Positions 9,422 to 17,757 of a stretch of DNA of 64,000 nt are shown here, one piece after another. Every line of letters starts with the position of its first letter. Position 1 is the stretch's first letter. Origin of the DNA: Prochlorococcus sp. AG-347-I15 (GTDB lineage: Bacteria; Cyanobacteriota; Cyanobacteriia; PCC-6307; Cyanobiaceae); contig QCBN01000001.1 in the NCBI GenBank assembly GCA_003281585.1, forward strand, positions 104,247-168,246, read 5' to 3'. The notes below the pieces were generated by a model. That model was not told the DNA's origin and searched no databases. It saw only the letters and a list, made by a program, of their open reading frames with translations. The position numbers and the translations under genes are program-made.

Positions 9422-10637
9422 TATCATCCCACCACTTAAACATAGAAACAAGAACTTGATTGCTTAGTTCCACTCCATCAGGCTCACTCAAAAAGAATCT
9501 ATTCCCCTTTCTAATTAATAGTCCACTTTCAAGAAATCTTTCCCATTCTTCAAGTAATTTACTAAAGTTGCTTTCAAATTTTTTGTTTTCCCAGTCTTGT
9601 TCTTTAAACACTTCTTTAATGTCAACACCCTCTTTGAGTCTTAATCCCAACATTATTTTCTCATCAAGTTCTTTATAGACAAATTCCTTGTTAATTAGAG
9701 ATGAATCTAAATTAAATTCGCATTGTCTAATTACCCATTTTTTATATTCTTTACTAACTCTTGGTCTTGTTAACTTTTCCCCCCAAGGAGAACTAGTAGA
9801 ACCTTGACCAAAACTCCACCAGCCTAAACCACTCCAATAAACTCTATTGTGTCTCGATTGATGTCTTGGGAGGCAATAGTTTGAAATTTCATATCTTGAA
9901 TACCCTGAGTTTTTTAAAATTAAATGAGTTGTTTCACTATTTCTAAAAGCCTCTTCATCACTTAGGAGTTTTAATTTTCCTAAATTAACTAATTTTTCAA
10001 AAACAGTGCCATTTTCAATATTTAAATCGTAAATAGATAGATGCGGTGGTGAAAATTCTATTGCTTTTTTTAAGTCATCTTGCCATTCTTTAAATCCACT
10101 CAATGGCAAGTTTTGAATTAAATCTAAACTCCAGCTTTTTATTAACCCAGATTCATACTCTCTCTTCAACCATAAACAAGATTTTTCTGCATCTTCTTTC
10201 ATATGACGCCTTCCAGACTTGTGAAGTATTTGATTATTAAAACTTTGCACTCCGAGACTAAATCTATTTATCCCAGCATTTATGAACCCAAAAAGATCAT
10301 CTCGTGTAAAACTAGCTGGATCAACCTCCATTGTAATTTCAGCACCATAATCAATTCCATAATTTTCTTTAAAAAGATCAATTAATTCTTTGATTTGGCT
10401 AGGATCTAAAATTGATGGTGTACCACCTCCAATATATATTGTCGATAAAGGTGATTTATGCTTAATTGACAATATTTCTTTATATAAAAATTTCAAATAC
10501 TCTTGAACAGTTTTGCTTCCGTAACCTTTTAAAGTTTCAACTTTGTTTCCTAGTGGAATAACTGCAAAATCACAATAAAAACACCTTCTGTGGCAAAAAG
10601 GAATGTGCACATAAGCACTTCTTGGAAACTTATTCAT
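9414..10637 (-). CDS. hemW: Radical SAM heme chaperone HemW (HemN-like)
   Basis: A 407-residue radical-SAM protein. The N-terminus YVHIPFCHRRCFYCDF holds the cluster motif CxxxCxxC at C15, C19 and C22. IYIGGGTPSIL and SLGVQSFNNQIL follow, and the C-terminus has HNRVYWSGLGWWSFGQGS. A cysteine directly after CxxC (the extra Cys of true HemN, CxxxCxxCxC) is absent: the motif reads C-DF. That favours HemW, which inserts heme into respiratory enzymes, over coproporphyrinogen oxidase. It is divergent from the PIN/TRAM gene across a 96-base spacer. Confidence 0.92.
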   Translation of the reverse strand: MNKFPRSAYVHIPFCHRRCFYCDFAVIPLGNKVETLKGYGSKTVQEYLKFLYKEILSIKHKSPLSTIYIGGGTPSILDPSQIKELIDLFKENYGIDYGAEITMEVDPASFTRDDLFGFINAGINRFSLGVQSFNNQILHKSGRRHMKEDAEKSCLWLKREYESGLIKSWSLDLIQNLPLSGFKEWQDDLKKAIEFSPPHLSIYDLNIENGTVFEKLVNLGKLKLLSDEEAFRNSETTHLILKNSGYSRYEISNYCLPRHQSRHNRVYWSGLGWWSFGQGSTSSPWGEKLTRPRVSKEYKKWVIRQCEFNLDSSLINKEFVYKELDEKIMLGLRLKEGVDIKEVFKEQDWENKKFESNFSKLLEEWERFLESGLLIRKGNRFFLSEPDGVELSNQVLVSMFKWWDDIN

Positions 10638-10733
10638 AATTTAAATTCATTTTTAAGCTCCAAAAAAGTATTAAGGATCGAAAAAAATAAAATCCTTATT
10701 TACTCAATTAATAAATCCTAGTAGATTATAGAT

Positions 10734-11843
10734 ATGACAGATATCTTAGTATTAATTTTATTTGTATTGTCTGGGGCTGCTTCAGGGTGGCTTGGTGTTG
10801 ATTTATTGCCAGTAGACATACTTAAACAGGTATCCAATGTAGAAGGTTTTAGAATTGTTTTAGCAATAATTGGTTTTTTTGTAGGATTAGCAGCTGGTTT
10901 TGTATTCCTTCAACTTAGAAAGACTTTTCTGGATCAAATAAGAACAATGCCTACGGATTTACTAATAAGTAGGTCTGTTGGATTAATTTTAGGATTACTT
11001 GTTGCGAATCTCCTACTAGCTCCAATACTATTAATTCCTTTCCCTAGAGAGGTTTTTTTCGCAAAACCTTTAGCAGCTATACTAAGCAACATTTTCTTTG
11101 GTGTTCTTGGTTATAAGTTGGCAGATACCCATGGAAGGACATTATTGAGATTATTCAATCCAAATAACGCTGATGCATACCTAGTCAATGAAGGAATTCT
11201 CCCTGCTGCAAGTCCAAAAATTCTAGATACGAGTGTAATTATTGATGGAAGAATCAATGGTCTATTAAGTTGCGGGTTATTGGAAGGGCAATTAATTGTT
11301 GCTCAAAGTGTAATTGATGAATTACAAACTTTAGCTGACTCAAGCAGTAATGAAAAAAGGTCGAAAGGTAGAAGAGGTCTCAAGTTATTAAAAGAATTAA
11401 GAGATTTATATGGGAGAAGGCTTGTAATAAACCCAACAAAGTATGAAGGTAATGGGGTAGATGAAAAACTCCTTAAAATTACTGAGGATATGACAGGAAC
11501 TTTAATTACGGCTGATTATAATCTTTCTCAGATCGCTGAAGTTAAAGAATTAAAAGTTATGAATTTGAGTGATTTGGTTATTGCTTTAAGGCCAGAAGTA
11601 CAACCAGGAGAGTCACTTAATATAAAAATTGTGAGAGAAGGCAAAGAAAAAATGCAAGGTATTGGATATTTAGATGACGGCACAATGGTTGTTATTGATG
11701 AGGCAAAGAATTTTGTTGGAAGCAGATTAGATATTGTCATCACAGGAGCATTACAAACTCCTACCGGAAGAATGGTCTTTGGAAAACTAATAAATAATCC
11801 TGAGTCAAACAAATCTTTTAAATCACCAGCGACACAGGGCTAA
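10734..11843 (+). CDS. Integral membrane PIN/TRAM-domain protein (YacL type)
   Basis: A 369-residue protein of three parts. The N-terminal 140 residues contain about four membrane helices (for example residues 5-25, 43-63, 84-104 and 111-130). A PIN nuclease-like domain follows, with ILDTSVIIDGRI (acidic Asp of the active site) and LITADYNLSQIA. A TRAM domain then starts at PEVQPGESLNIKIVREG. This is the architecture of Bacillus YacL and cyanobacterial homologues; the RNA target is unknown. Start ATG 10734. clpR follows 31 bases after the stop, so the two may be co-transcribed. Confidence 0.9.
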   Translation: MTDILVLILFVLSGAASGWLGVDLLPVDILKQVSNVEGFRIVLAIIGFFVGLAAGFVFLQLRKTFLDQIRTMPTDLLISRSVGLILGLLVANLLLAPILLIPFPREVFFAKPLAAILSNIFFGVLGYKLADTHGRTLLRLFNPNNADAYLVNEGILPAASPKILDTSVIIDGRINGLLSCGLLEGQLIVAQSVIDELQTLADSSSNEKRSKGRRGLKLLKELRDLYGRRLVINPTKYEGNGVDEKLLKITEDMTGTLITADYNLSQIAEVKELKVMNLSDLVIALRPEVQPGESLNIKIVREGKEKMQGIGYLDDGTMVVIDEAKNFVGSRLDIVITGALQTPTGRMVFGKLINNPESNKSFKSPATQG

Positions 11844-11874
11844 ATCTAGCTAGAATCAGTTCAATCTTAATTTT

Positions 11875-12546
11875 GTGATACAAATGACTGTATCTGCTCC
11901 TTATTACGGCGAAAACACCGTTATGAGGACCCCGCCCCCAGATCTCCCCTCTCTTTTACTGAAAGAGCGAATTGTTTATCTTGGCTTACCATTATTTTCA
12001 GATGATGATGCGAAAAGACAACTAGGAATGGATGTTACAGAGCTAATCATTGCTCAACTTCTTTATTTAGAGTTTGAGGATCCGGAAAAACCGATCTATT
12101 TCTATATCAATTCAACTGGGACAAGTTGGTACACTGGTGACGCAGTAGGTTTTGAAACAGAAGCTTTCGCTATCTGCGATACAATAAGCTATATTAAGCC
12201 TCCAGTACACACGATATGTATTGGACAAGCAATGGGCACTGCTGCAGTTATCCTTTCATCTGGCACTAAGGGACAAAGAGCAGCTCTCCCACATGCTTCT
12301 ATTGTTTTGCATCAACCTATAAGCGGAGCAAGAGGTCAAGCAACCGATATCCAAATAAGAGCTGAGGAAGTTTTGAAAAATAAAAAATCAATGCTGGAGA
12401 TTTTATCTCGTAATACTGGAAAGACCATCGAAGAACTCTCAAAAGACTCTGACAGGATGAGTTATCTCAATCCACAAGAAGCTCTAGATTATGGAGTTAT
12501 CGATAGAATACTTACAAGTCAAAAAGATCTACCAAATAAAATTTAA
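11875..12546 (+). CDS. clpR: ClpR, catalytically inactive ClpP-like subunit
   Basis: A 223-residue member of the ClpP family that has lost its active site. Aligned with the next gene, the nucleophile Ser is replaced by Gly121 (GQAMGTA against GLAASMG). The catalytic His146 is kept (LHQP). The catalytic Asp is replaced by Met195 (SDRMSY against TDRDYF). An insertion of about 9 residues follows YINSTG (around residue 80). In cyanobacteria and plastids ClpR forms mixed heptamers with an active ClpP3. It is immediately followed by an active clpP (24-base gap), matching the clpR-clpP3 operon of other cyanobacteria. The start could be the Met at residue 1 or 4. Confidence 0.93.
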   Translation: MIQMTVSAPYYGENTVMRTPPPDLPSLLLKERIVYLGLPLFSDDDAKRQLGMDVTELIIAQLLYLEFEDPEKPIYFYINSTGTSWYTGDAVGFETEAFAICDTISYIKPPVHTICIGQAMGTAAVILSSGTKGQRAALPHASIVLHQPISGARGQATDIQIRAEEVLKNKKSMLEILSRNTGKTIEELSKDSDRMSYLNPQEALDYGVIDRILTSQKDLPNKI

Positions 12547-12570
12547 CACTCACAAAACTATTTTAAAATC

Positions 12571-13182
12571 ATGCCAATAGGAACTCCAAGCGTGCCTTAC
12601 AGACTTCCAGGAAGTCAATACGAAAGATGGGTCGACATATATACAAGACTAGGCGTTGAAAGAATTCTTTTTCTTGGGCAAGAAGTGAATGATGGTATTG
12701 CTAATAGCCTTGTTGCACAAATGCTTTATTTAGATTCTGATGATAATTCCAAACCTATCTATCTGTATATAAATAGCCCAGGAGGATCAGTAACTGCTGG
12801 CTTGGCAATTTATGACACTATTAAATACGTAAAAAGTGATGTAGTAACCATATGCGTAGGCCTCGCAGCCTCCATGGGAGCGTTCCTATTGGCCGCTGGT
12901 ACAAAAGGCAAAAGAGTTGCTTTGCCCCACAGCAGAATAATGATTCATCAACCATTAGGAGGGACATCTCAACGCCAAGCAAGTGATATTGAAATAGAAG
13001 CTAAGGAAATTTTAAGAATTAAAGATATGTTAAATATGTCTATGGCAGATATGACAGGCCAATCATTTGAGAAAATTGAAAAGGATACCGATAGAGATTA
13101 TTTTCTAAGTGCGGAAGAAGCAAAAAATTATGGATTAATTGATAGAGTAATTACACATCCAAGCGAAGCAAATCAGTCTTAA
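12571..13182 (+). CDS. clpP: ATP-dependent Clp protease proteolytic subunit (ClpP3-like)
   Basis: A 203-residue serine peptidase with a full catalytic triad: Ser101 in GLAASMGAF, His126 in IMIHQPLGG, and Asp176 in DTDRDYFLS. The glycine-rich [12 protein letters not shown] strand that binds substrate is intact. It sits 24 bases behind clpR, so this is probably the P3 subunit that co-assembles with ClpR and works with a ClpC chaperone. The numbering (P3) comes from gene order, not from sequence alone. It is followed by an AT-rich 111-base spacer before ilvC. Confidence 0.95.
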   Translation: MPIGTPSVPYRLPGSQYERWVDIYTRLGVERILFLGQEVNDGIANSLVAQMLYLDSDDNSKPIYLYINSPGGSVTAGLAIYDTIKYVKSDVVTICVGLAASMGAFLLAAGTKGKRVALPHSRIMIHQPLGGTSQRQASDIEIEAKEILRIKDMLNMSMADMTGQSFEKIEKDTDRDYFLSAEEAKNYGLIDRVITHPSEANQS

Positions 13183-13293
13183 ACTTTCTAAATTAATATT
13201 TTAATTTTAATTTTTTAAATTAATAATTTTTTTTGGTTTATTGCACCTTAATGTCTAAAATATTAATTATCAAATGCAAAGAAGTTACAACTA

Positions 13294-14283
13294 ATGACCC
13301 AACTCTTTTACGACACAGATGCAGATCTAAGTCTTTTAAATAATAAAACAATAGCGATTATTGGATATGGATCACAAGGTCATGCACATGCCCTAAATCT
13401 TAAGGATAGCGGTATGGATGTAATTGTTGGATTATATAAAGGAAGTAAGTCTGAAAGCAAAGCTATTAGCGATGGTCTACAAGTTTTTAGCGTTTCTGAA
13501 GCTTGCGAAAAAGCAGACTGGATTATGATTCTCCTCCCCGATGAGTTTCAGAAAGATGTTTACCTTAAAGAAATAGAACCAAACTTAAAAGAAGGAAAGA
13601 TATTAAGTTTTGCTCATGGTTTCAATATTAGATTTGAACTTATCAAACCTCCTAGTTTTGTGGATGTTGTAATGATTGCCCCAAAAGGGCCCGGACACAC
13701 TGTTCGTTGGGAATATCAGAATGGTCAAGGAGTTCCAGCGTTGTTTGCAGTAGAGCAGGATTCTTCTGGAAGTGCAAGATCATTGGCGATGGCTTACGCT
13801 AAAGGGATTGGCGGAACGAGGGCTGGGATTCTTGAAACAAACTTCAAAGAAGAAACAGAAACTGATTTATTTGGCGAACAAGCTGTTTTGTGCGGAGGAT
13901 TATCAGAACTTGTAAAATCGGGATTCGAAACTCTTGTAGAGGCGGGATATCAACCCGAACTTGCTTACTTCGAATGTTTACATGAAGTTAAACTTATTGT
14001 TGATTTAATGGTGAAAGGAGGCTTATCTCAAATGAGAGATTCTATTTCAAATACTGCAGAATATGGAGATTATGTAAGTGGTAAAAGACTTATCAATAGT
14101 GATACAAAGAAAGAAATGCAAAAAATTCTAAGGGATATTCAAGATGGAACTTTCGCTAAGAATTTTGTAGAAGAATGCGATAAAAACAAACCCTTAATGA
14201 CAAAATTAAGAGAAGAGAACTCAAAACATGAAATTGAGAAAGTGGGTAAAGGTCTGCGCTCGATGTTCAGTTGGCTGAAATAA
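13294..14283 (+). CDS. ilvC: Ketol-acid reductoisomerase
   Basis: A 329-residue class I (short) NADPH enzyme of valine, leucine and isoleucine synthesis. The N-terminal Rossmann part has [42 protein letters not shown] marks the start of the knotted helical domain. Mg ligands are in [19 protein letters not shown], and the C-terminal [13 protein letters not shown] is typical. Start ATG 13294. The stop overlaps the cbiB start by 13 bases, implying translational coupling of two functionally unrelated genes. Confidence 0.98.
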   Translation: MTQLFYDTDADLSLLNNKTIAIIGYGSQGHAHALNLKDSGMDVIVGLYKGSKSESKAISDGLQVFSVSEACEKADWIMILLPDEFQKDVYLKEIEPNLKEGKILSFAHGFNIRFELIKPPSFVDVVMIAPKGPGHTVRWEYQNGQGVPALFAVEQDSSGSARSLAMAYAKGIGGTRAGILETNFKEETETDLFGEQAVLCGGLSELVKSGFETLVEAGYQPELAYFECLHEVKLIVDLMVKGGLSQMRDSISNTAEYGDYVSGKRLINSDTKKEMQKILRDIQDGTFAKNFVEECDKNKPLMTKLREENSKHEIEKVGKGLRSMFSWLK

Positions 14284-15296
14284 ATTTATTTTTAATATTT
14301 CTTGGATCCATTGGTTTTGATTTATTAATCGGCGATCCAAGATTCTTAATCCACCCTGTTCAAGTAATTGGCTTTTACATAAAAAAAATATCTGATTACC
14401 TAATAAATAATTTTGGAGACAATAAAAATATACTGTTTTGGGGTGGTTTCTTCGTAGCTATATCCACTATTGGAATAAGTTTTGGTTTAGGAAAATTGAT
14501 AGAACTAAGTTATGTGCAATCAAGAAATCATTTTTTTGTTGGATTGTTAATTTTTTTTGGACTTTCAAGTTGTATTGCGACTAAGGGACTTATTTCAAGT
14601 GTGAAAGAGATTGCAGAGCTAATAGAACGCAGAGAAATTAATAACCAAAATAAGAAAATAATTAAAGAGAAGGTACAAAGAATAGTAAGTAGGGATGTAG
14701 GGTCATCTTCTATAAAACATCTTTTGAGATCAAGTACCGAAAGCCTTACCGAAAATTCTGTTGATGGAATATTTGGACCATTATTTTGGATTTTTATTGG
14801 AATTATTTTTATGAAGTTTTCACTTTTTCTACCAGGACCTTTGTCACTTGGTTTTTCTTATAAAGCCATAAGTACTTTAGATTCAATGATAGGTTACAAA
14901 TATGATTATTTTAGATATTTGGGTTTTTTCAGCGCAAAAATCGAAGATATTTTTACATTTGTTCCTTCAAGATTAGTTTTAATAACGTTACCTTTAGTTA
15001 GCTCAAAAGTTAATGAGTATGGGTCAATAATAAAAAAAAGTTATCTTGATGGTAAAAAATATGATTCGCCTAATGCTGGGATTTCAGAAGCTATATTTGC
15101 CTATATTTGCGGTATCAAATTGGGAGGTAAAAGTAAATATAAAAATGAAATTATTGAAAAGCCAATAATTAATGAGACTGGAGATAATTGCAATAAAGAA
15201 AAAATCAAATTAATTTGTAAATTAATTACGAGATTACAATTTTTATGGATAATAATTTTTGTCTTAATTTTTTTTATGATTTCGACTTTTTTTTAA
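14271..15296 (+). CDS. cbiB: Adenosylcobinamide-phosphate synthase (CbiB/CobD)
   Basis: A 341-residue integral membrane enzyme that attaches aminopropanol (phosphate) to adenosylcobyric acid in B12/pseudocobalamin synthesis. The family N-terminus [18 protein letters not shown] is clear. [25 protein letters not shown] and [21 protein letters not shown] follow, all CbiB signatures. About five hydrophobic segments are visible. The start is TTG 14271 inside ilvC. Prochlorococcus makes its own corrinoid, so the presence of cbiB is expected. Confidence 0.93.
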   Translation: MAEINLFLIFLGSIGFDLLIGDPRFLIHPVQVIGFYIKKISDYLINNFGDNKNILFWGGFFVAISTIGISFGLGKLIELSYVQSRNHFFVGLLIFFGLSSCIATKGLISSVKEIAELIERREINNQNKKIIKEKVQRIVSRDVGSSSIKHLLRSSTESLTENSVDGIFGPLFWIFIGIIFMKFSLFLPGPLSLGFSYKAISTLDSMIGYKYDYFRYLGFFSAKIEDIFTFVPSRLVLITLPLVSSKVNEYGSIIKKSYLDGKKYDSPNAGISEAIFAYICGIKLGGKSKYKNEIIEKPIINETGDNCNKEKIKLICKLITRLQFLWIIIFVLIFFMISTFF

Positions 15297-15340
15297 TAAT
15301 AAATTAGTTTTAAAATTACTAGAATGAATTTAAAGAATAT

Positions 15341-15586
15341 ATGCAAGAAAACGGCTCTCCAATGGAAAATCAAAAAGATGATTTGAATAGTACATCATCA
15401 ACTGATAATGAATACTCAAAATGGGTAGACAATCAGGGAGATGAAGTAAAGAATGTTTTCGGATTTAATAGCAGTGCTGAACTTGTAAATGGAAGAGCAG
15501 CAATGATTGGATTCTTGATGCTCATATTAACAGAATTGGTTTTTAGCGGCAGGCCTGTGACTTCTTCAATTTTTGGTATCAATTAA
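15341..15586 (+). CDS. hli: High-light-inducible chlorophyll-binding protein (Hli)
   Basis: An 81-residue one-helix LHC-like protein. The Hli chlorophyll-binding signature AELVNGRAAMIGF is at residues 46-58, with Glu, Asn and Arg as pigment ligands and helix clamp. A membrane helix continues to about 69. The first 40 residues are polar and acidic. The family protects photosystem II and pigment synthesis under excess light in the thylakoid. A second Met at residue 8 is an alternative start. It begins a run of small proteins. Confidence 0.95.
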   Translation: MQENGSPMENQKDDLNSTSSTDNEYSKWVDNQGDEVKNVFGFNSSAELVNGRAAMIGFLMLILTELVFSGRPVTSSIFGIN

Positions 15587-15587
15587 A

Positions 15588-15800
15588 ATGGAAGAAAAAA
15601 AATCTAATCCAATAAAAGCAATCTTATACATATCTGTATGGGTAATAATTTGGGGAACATTAGGCTCTTTCATTGATTATCCTCTTTATAAAAATAAAAT
15701 TTATTTAGAAGGAAGCATATATCAGTACCTTACTTTCGCAATTACAGCGATAATATCAATAATAAGTGCAAAGTTTTTTTATAAAAAATTTGATTTATAA
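15588..15800 (+). CDS. Small two-helix membrane protein, function unknown
   Basis: About 70 residues from ATG 15588, which directly follows the hli stop; an in-frame GTG-type extension to 15573 would overlap hli and is less likely. Two hydrophobic segments are seen: ILYISVWVIIWGTLGSFI and YLTFAITAIISIISAKFFY. A basic C-terminus follows. Tight linkage to hli suggests one transcript and possibly a thylakoid location. I do not recognise a named family. Confidence 0.7.
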   Translation: MEEKKSNPIKAILYISVWVIIWGTLGSFIDYPLYKNKIYLEGSIYQYLTFAITAIISIISAKFFYKKFDL

Positions 15801-16052
15801 AAATTTGTACCTAAATTTCTTAATAATTTTAGCTGGTTCTATTTTGTCATTTGACTCGTAAAGTATCCACTGATGTGTCTCAGTATCATGATCACAACCA
15901 TAATTTCCAGATATATTATCGTAACTTGCAAGATATGAATGACAATTCTGGTCTGCCTCAAAAGCAGAGTCATAACCTGTTAGAAAATATATCAAAAACA
16001 GAAGGATTACTAACAAAAAAAATACTTGAAAAACTAAATTTACTACCTTCAT
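15795..16052 (-). CDS. Small anchored protein with cysteine pair, function unknown
   Basis: 85 residues. An N-terminal hydrophobic stretch (about 4-26) could be a signal anchor. After it comes a short polar domain with two cysteines (NCHSYL and YGCDHD) that could form a disulfide outside the cytoplasm. The C-terminus is basic. Its 3' end overlaps the preceding plus-strand gene by 6 bases. The opposite-strand reading frame over the same DNA lacks such structure and is taken as a shadow. No family recognised. Confidence 0.6.
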   Translation of the reverse strand: MKVVNLVFQVFFLLVILLFLIYFLTGYDSAFEADQNCHSYLASYDNISGNYGCDHDTETHQWILYESNDKIEPAKIIKKFRYKFL

Positions 16053-16108
16053 AAGAATTTCTAAAATTTAAATATATCATTTAAAAAATTTTTTCGATCT
16101 AAAAATAC

Positions 16109-16354
16109 TTAACGACCAACATTAAAAACAAAGTTACGGAATTCTTGATTCTTTAAATAAAGGATGACTAGCAATATTAAAATCAAATTTAAGCCTAATA
16201 CTATTGATCCAAATATATTTATTTGTTTTTTACCTGGCAAAGTGTACGTAAATTTCTTACCTTTAAGAAAAGCTGCTAAGCCTTTTTTTTCCTTTTTTGA
16301 TTCTTTTATTACAGCATCATTTTTAACTTCATTATCAGAGAAACCTTTTACCAT
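16109..16354 (-). CDS. Small single-helix membrane protein, function unknown
   Basis: 81 residues: a charged N-terminal half rich in Lys and Glu (residues 1-45), then one long membrane helix (about 48-70, FGSIVLGLNLILILLVILYL), and a short tail. This looks like a tail-anchored protein with a cytoplasmic N-terminus. Composition and strand match its neighbours. No named family recognised. Confidence 0.6.
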   Translation of the reverse strand: MVKGFSDNEVKNDAVIKESKKEKKGLAAFLKGKKFTYTLPGKKQINIFGSIVLGLNLILILLVILYLKNQEFRNFVFNVGR

Positions 16355-16409
16355 TAAAACTTAAAATCCAAAATTTATAATATTCTAAAAAAACAAAATT
16401 TTTTAATAA

Positions 16410-16721
16410 TTAACAATTTTTAATCACATATGGGATCGTAAATGAAATCCTTTCATTTGAAAAATTTTTTAAAAAATAAGCTTCAACAATTGCCGACTGC
16501 AGCCCCAATAAACTTGATTGACATTTGAATCTATTTTGGTCAAATACAAATAATTGAAGTTTTTCTATTTCAGAAACTAACTCTTTACAAACTTGGGCTT
16601 GAGGATCTTTAACACAATAAGTAGCTTCTTTTAGAATCTTGGATTTTGTTGGCATTGTTTCTGCCATAACAAAATTAGATAACAACAAAAATTTTAGTAA
16701 TAAAAAAGTTAAATATTTCAT
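16410..16721 (-). CDS. Exported small protein, function unknown
   Basis: 103 residues with a clear signal peptide (hydrophobic 4-18, then a VMAE cleavage-like site near residue 21). The mature part has four cysteines (in TYCVKD, AQVCKE, FKCQSS and the terminal KNC), which could form two disulfides in the periplasm or lumen. It is the second gene downstream of HU on the same strand, but a terminator separates the two. No family recognised. Confidence 0.6.
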   Translation of the reverse strand: MKYLTFLLLKFLLLSNFVMAETMPTKSKILKEATYCVKDPQAQVCKELVSEIEKLQLFVFDQNRFKCQSSLLGLQSAIVEAYFLKNFSNERISFTIPYVIKNC

Positions 16722-16800
16722 TACTGCTTAAGACTTCAAAATTTGAGAAAACTTTTAAATAGTTTTAGGTATTTAGCTATTAGCATTTTATTGAAATTAA

Positions 16801-16826
16801 AAAAAAAGATGCTCTAAAAGAGCACC
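16801..16826 (-). terminator. Rho-independent terminator of the HU gene
   Basis: Read on the minus strand, GGTGCTC (16826-16820) pairs with GAGCATC (16814-16808), with one mismatch and a loop of about 5 bases. A run of seven T follows. It lies 33 bases after the HU stop. Confidence 0.8.
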
Positions 16827-16858
16827 TTGGTAATAAAAGAAGAAATAGATTAAAAAGA

Positions 16859-17134
16859 TTACCCTTGAACTCTATCCTTAAAAAGTTTACCTGCAGAAAA
16901 TGTTGGAACTCTTTTAGCAGGTATTGCTATTTTTTCGCCTGTCTTAGGGTTTAATCCCTGTCTAGCAGAACGATCTCTTGGCTCGAAAGAACCAAATCCT
17001 AGTAAGGAGACTTTTTTGCCTTCCACTACTGAGTCAACAATAGTTTCAATAGCTGCATCAACAACTAAAGAAACATCAGTTTTTGTGAGCTCTGTACGAG
17101 CAGCAACAAGATTTACTAAATCAGCTTTGTTCAT
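16859..17134 (-). CDS. hup: DNA-binding protein HU
   Basis: 91 residues from ATG 17134, the conserved MNKADLV start; a longer frame to 17167 adds 11 residues not typical of HU. Family marks: SLLGFGSFEPRDRSARQGLNPKTGE, the beta-arm with the intercalating proline (IAIPAKRVPTFSAG), and the C-terminal FKDRV. HU bends and compacts DNA as a dimer. It is a monocistronic unit with its own terminator downstream and a long divergent spacer upstream. Confidence 0.97.
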   Translation of the reverse strand: MNKADLVNLVAARTELTKTDVSLVVDAAIETIVDSVVEGKKVSLLGFGSFEPRDRSARQGLNPKTGEKIAIPAKRVPTFSAGKLFKDRVQG

Positions 17135-17208
17135 TGAATTGTTTGTAAAGCAGAGATTTAAAGACAAGTTTTTTAAGCAAGCCTAAAAACCTCGAACTTG
17201 CACATCAT

Positions 17209-17325
17209 ATGGAGCAAATACAAATACGGCAACCGAAAATGCCGGCGGCGCAAAGCTTTATACAAATCTTAGGGACATTTTTAGCTCCATTATTTATTTT
17301 TATAGCCTCACTTTTTTTCTTATAA
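17209..17325 (+). CDS. Candidate 38-residue single-helix membrane peptide
   Basis: In the HU-glgX spacer, ATG 17209 opens a frame of 38 codons, with an internal Met at residue 11 (17239). The peptide is polar for about 17 residues, then a perfect-length membrane segment runs to the end (ILGTFLAPLFIFIASLFFL). The codons CCG GCG GCG near residue 12 are unusually GC-rich for this genome. Size and shape resemble small photosynthetic-complex subunits, but no known one is recognised. It could be chance. Confidence 0.4.
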   Translation: MEQIQIRQPKMPAAQSFIQILGTFLAPLFIFIASLFFL

Positions 17326-17495
17326 AAAGAAGCCTCTTTAACTATAAAACAGCTAAAAGCATTGGTATCACTAAGTTTACCCTTGAAAAATCCAACTTCA
17401 TTTATCAGAAAAGAAATATCAAAGATAAATTAAGTTAAGAATTGAAGCCATTTATTATGTTTTATTAATTTTCAGATATATTTCCTTCTCATCAC

Positions 17496-17651
17496 ATGAA
17501 AAAACATAATTTATATTTTGAAATCAAGAAAAATCAGGTTTTTTCACAAATAAGCTTTCTCTCTAAATCTTTTTATTCATTAAAAAGATGGATAGACAAA
17601 TTGCAATTAATTTGGAAATTTATAATATCAAAATCTAATAAAGTTGATTAG
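17496..17651 (+). CDS. Candidate 51-residue basic small protein
   Basis: ATG 17496 to TAG 17649-17651, in the same spacer. The product is rich in Lys and aromatic residues (two Trp), with no clear membrane segment or motif. Nothing supports it except an open frame of plausible composition. It lies 106 bases before glgX, so the DNA may instead be the glgX leader. Confidence 0.28.
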   Translation: MKKHNLYFEIKKNQVFSQISFLSKSFYSLKRWIDKLQLIWKFIISKSNKVD

Positions 17652-17757
17652 TGAAACCTGAAATTTTAGTTTTTTTCTTAATTTTGTATCTATTATTCTA
17701 ATATCAATAATTTAAATAAATTATCTCAATATTTAATTAATCAATGATAAAGAGAAA

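Noticed and set aside
13183..13293. AT-rich self-complementary stretch after clpP considered as a regulatory element
   Set aside because: Only A/T pairing with many alternative registers; not distinguishable from base composition.
15851..16054. 67-codon plus-strand frame overlapping the 85-residue minus-strand gene
   Set aside because: The minus frame has a membrane segment and cysteine pair; the plus frame is His/Asn-rich with no structure.
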